Below are positions 62,461-64,000 of a stretch of 64,000 nt of DNA, piece after piece. The stretch is taken from the NCBI GenBank assembly GCA_026168455.1, contig CM047429.1:54753027-54817026 (forward strand), given 5' to 3'. Position numbers and translations under genes: made by a program. A model generated the notes under the pieces. The model ran no database searches. It had not been told where the DNA came from and was given only the letters and a program-made list of their open reading frames with translations. This DNA comes from Theocolax elegans. Lineage: Eukaryota; Arthropoda; Insecta; Hymenoptera; Cerocephalidae. Each line of letters opens with the position of its first letter. Within the stretch, counting starts at the first letter, position 1.

Positions 62461-64000
62461 TGTATTTTGTAAAATATTAAATTACTCTGATATTACTCTT
62501 CTATTGTAACGAAATGTTAAAATGAAAATTGTAGTTACGTTATTGTAACAAAAATCTGAAAAAATGCAATTAGTTAGCATTGAATACATACAAAGTGTTG
62601 GTTTTTATATATATATTTGGGGAATTGGAATAAATAAAAGACGAGAATATTTAATAACAAACTTAGACAGTTTAATATAATGTCACGAGAAAGGAATAGG
62701 TCTTTACTGTACGAGAAGCGGTTCGAAACTAAAACTAAAAACGATGCCTAAAACTAAAAAAGCATCCAAATTACTACGCGTTATACTCATACTGCACGCA
62801 TATGGACAATAAGGTAGTTATAAAAATGGTCAGTTAGACCGTCCGTCGAGTACGCCGATGCACTCACAGGCAGTGCCATAAAACCCTTCTTTTTGTCACC
62901 TTTACCGAGACAAACATTCAAGCTATAGTCGAGAGTGACTTTTGAAAAACGACATTTTATTCACATTATTTTACATGTATTTTTCAACACAAAGAAATTG
63001 ATAATGCTTTTTTTTTATAGAACAATACATTTTTCTCAATTGAATGCAAATATTAACAATGTTTTTGTTAATATTTAATAATAAACAAGTGTTTTGCAAA
63101 TACGTGAAAATTATATTGACGTTTGTGATTCAAATCCTAACAAAATGCATTAGTTATTGAAAACAAATAAAAGAACGCGATTGGACATTTTTTATTTAAA
63201 TAATAAAACCCAAAAAAATATATATAGGTATATCGTGTTTTTGTACGACATGCAAGCTAAGAGGCATCGAACATCGTGAGTTGTGTTTTAATTTAATTTA
63301 CATATTACATCGATATTTACTCAGAAAATTAAGATTTATCGGTTGATGGAATAGGTGTATCGGTGTCGATATAGTAACGACTATTTGCACGCATCTTAAA
63401 AATCAATTACATTCGGTTGAATTGATAATCCGTATAGCGATTAATGGCGTACTAATGTTCTTTAAGGGCGCAATGTGGGTCTCGTCGATGACGCCTCGGG
63501 TATATCAGTTGTGTAGTTCTCTAGTGATTAACGCCACTTTGACAATACTCGATACAAACGCAGCTGAGGTTCATACCGATGTGCACGTGCATATACGTGT
63601 GTATAACGTCTAGTAAAGCCTCTATGAATCCGTACTCGCGACGCCGGCGTCATATAAACGCGCGCTCGCCCGTGTGTGTGTGTGTGTGTGTGTTACACAT
63701 ATATCTCTACGTGTATATAATATATAATATTACACGACGTCTCGTAGCACTCGGTTATATAGAAATTGCTTAATATGGTTTTGGGTGATGATGTGTATCG
63801 AGTATCCATCAACTTGCTCGCGTATGCCCCGTAATTCCGATCGCGGCGATGTTAATGCTCACGACCGCGATACTGTTTACCTATCGCATCCAAGCTAATG
63901 ACCGTGATTATGGTGGTTATGATTGACCACAAACTAAAGAATTTACATTCGTTTATAATTGATTAATCCATTCGTATTTATAAAGTTCCTCAATTTCCTT
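62461..64000. other. End of window: mixed intron sequence, no exon supported
   Basis: A+T-rich DNA with modestly G+C-richer patches at 62690-62940 and 63420-63930. The second has a (GT)n run at 63671-63693 and no coding frame with splice signals. The intron appears to continue beyond the window. Confidence 0.4.
63671..63693 (+). repeat. (GT)n microsatellite
   Basis: About eleven GT units. Confidence 0.9.

Overview
The window looks like one locus of an insect genome: an A+T-rich intergenic flank, a G+C-rich promoter and 5' leader, one convincing protein-coding exon at 4320-4467 on the + strand, and then about 59.5 kb of what reads as the first intron, running off the right edge. The organism call rests on A+T-rich non-coding DNA, very frequent (CT)n/(GA)n, (CA)n and (TA)n microsatellites, G+C-rich patches that keep their CpGs, and compact GTRAGT/YAG splice signals. 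An ant, wasp or bee (Hymenoptera) fits best by general appearance, but nothing in the window proves the order. No bacterial operon, rRNA, confident tRNA, CRISPR array or viral gene was seen.

Layout. 1-3180 is an A+T-rich flank carrying one clear foldback/MITE-like element (1273-2583) with inverted arms of about 225 bp. 3181-4319 is a G+C- and GAGA-rich promoter and 5' leader with four short upstream ORFs. 4320-4467 encodes the first 49 residues plus one base of a secreted or membrane protein: a basic, Trp/Arg-rich extension and then a typical signal peptide. It ends in a phase-1 intron with a consensus GTGAGT donor. The rest of that protein lies outside the window or in short exons that cannot be proved here, so the gene is not named.

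The presumed intron (4468-64000) alternates between long A+T-rich stretches without coding signal and about fifteen G+C-rich patches of 0.3-1.5 kb, most of them carrying (CT)n or (GA)n arrays. These patches could be enhancers or alternative promoters.

The most interesting signal is at 41032. A 3' splice site is fused directly to a perfect 5' splice site (ACAG|GTGAGT), with a second strong donor (GTAAGT) 49 nt further on. This is the layout of an insect recursive-splicing (ratchet) point with its transient RS exon, as known from long Drosophila introns such as those of Ubx. Weaker sites of the same kind lie at 16845, 26061, 31439 and 43670, so the intron may be removed stepwise. Other items to check are an 11-nt microexon-like arrangement at 45199, three small coding-like islands (23978, 29588, 47417), an AP-1/Z-DNA/CRE cluster at 26053-26147 and several G-quadruplex-prone tracts.
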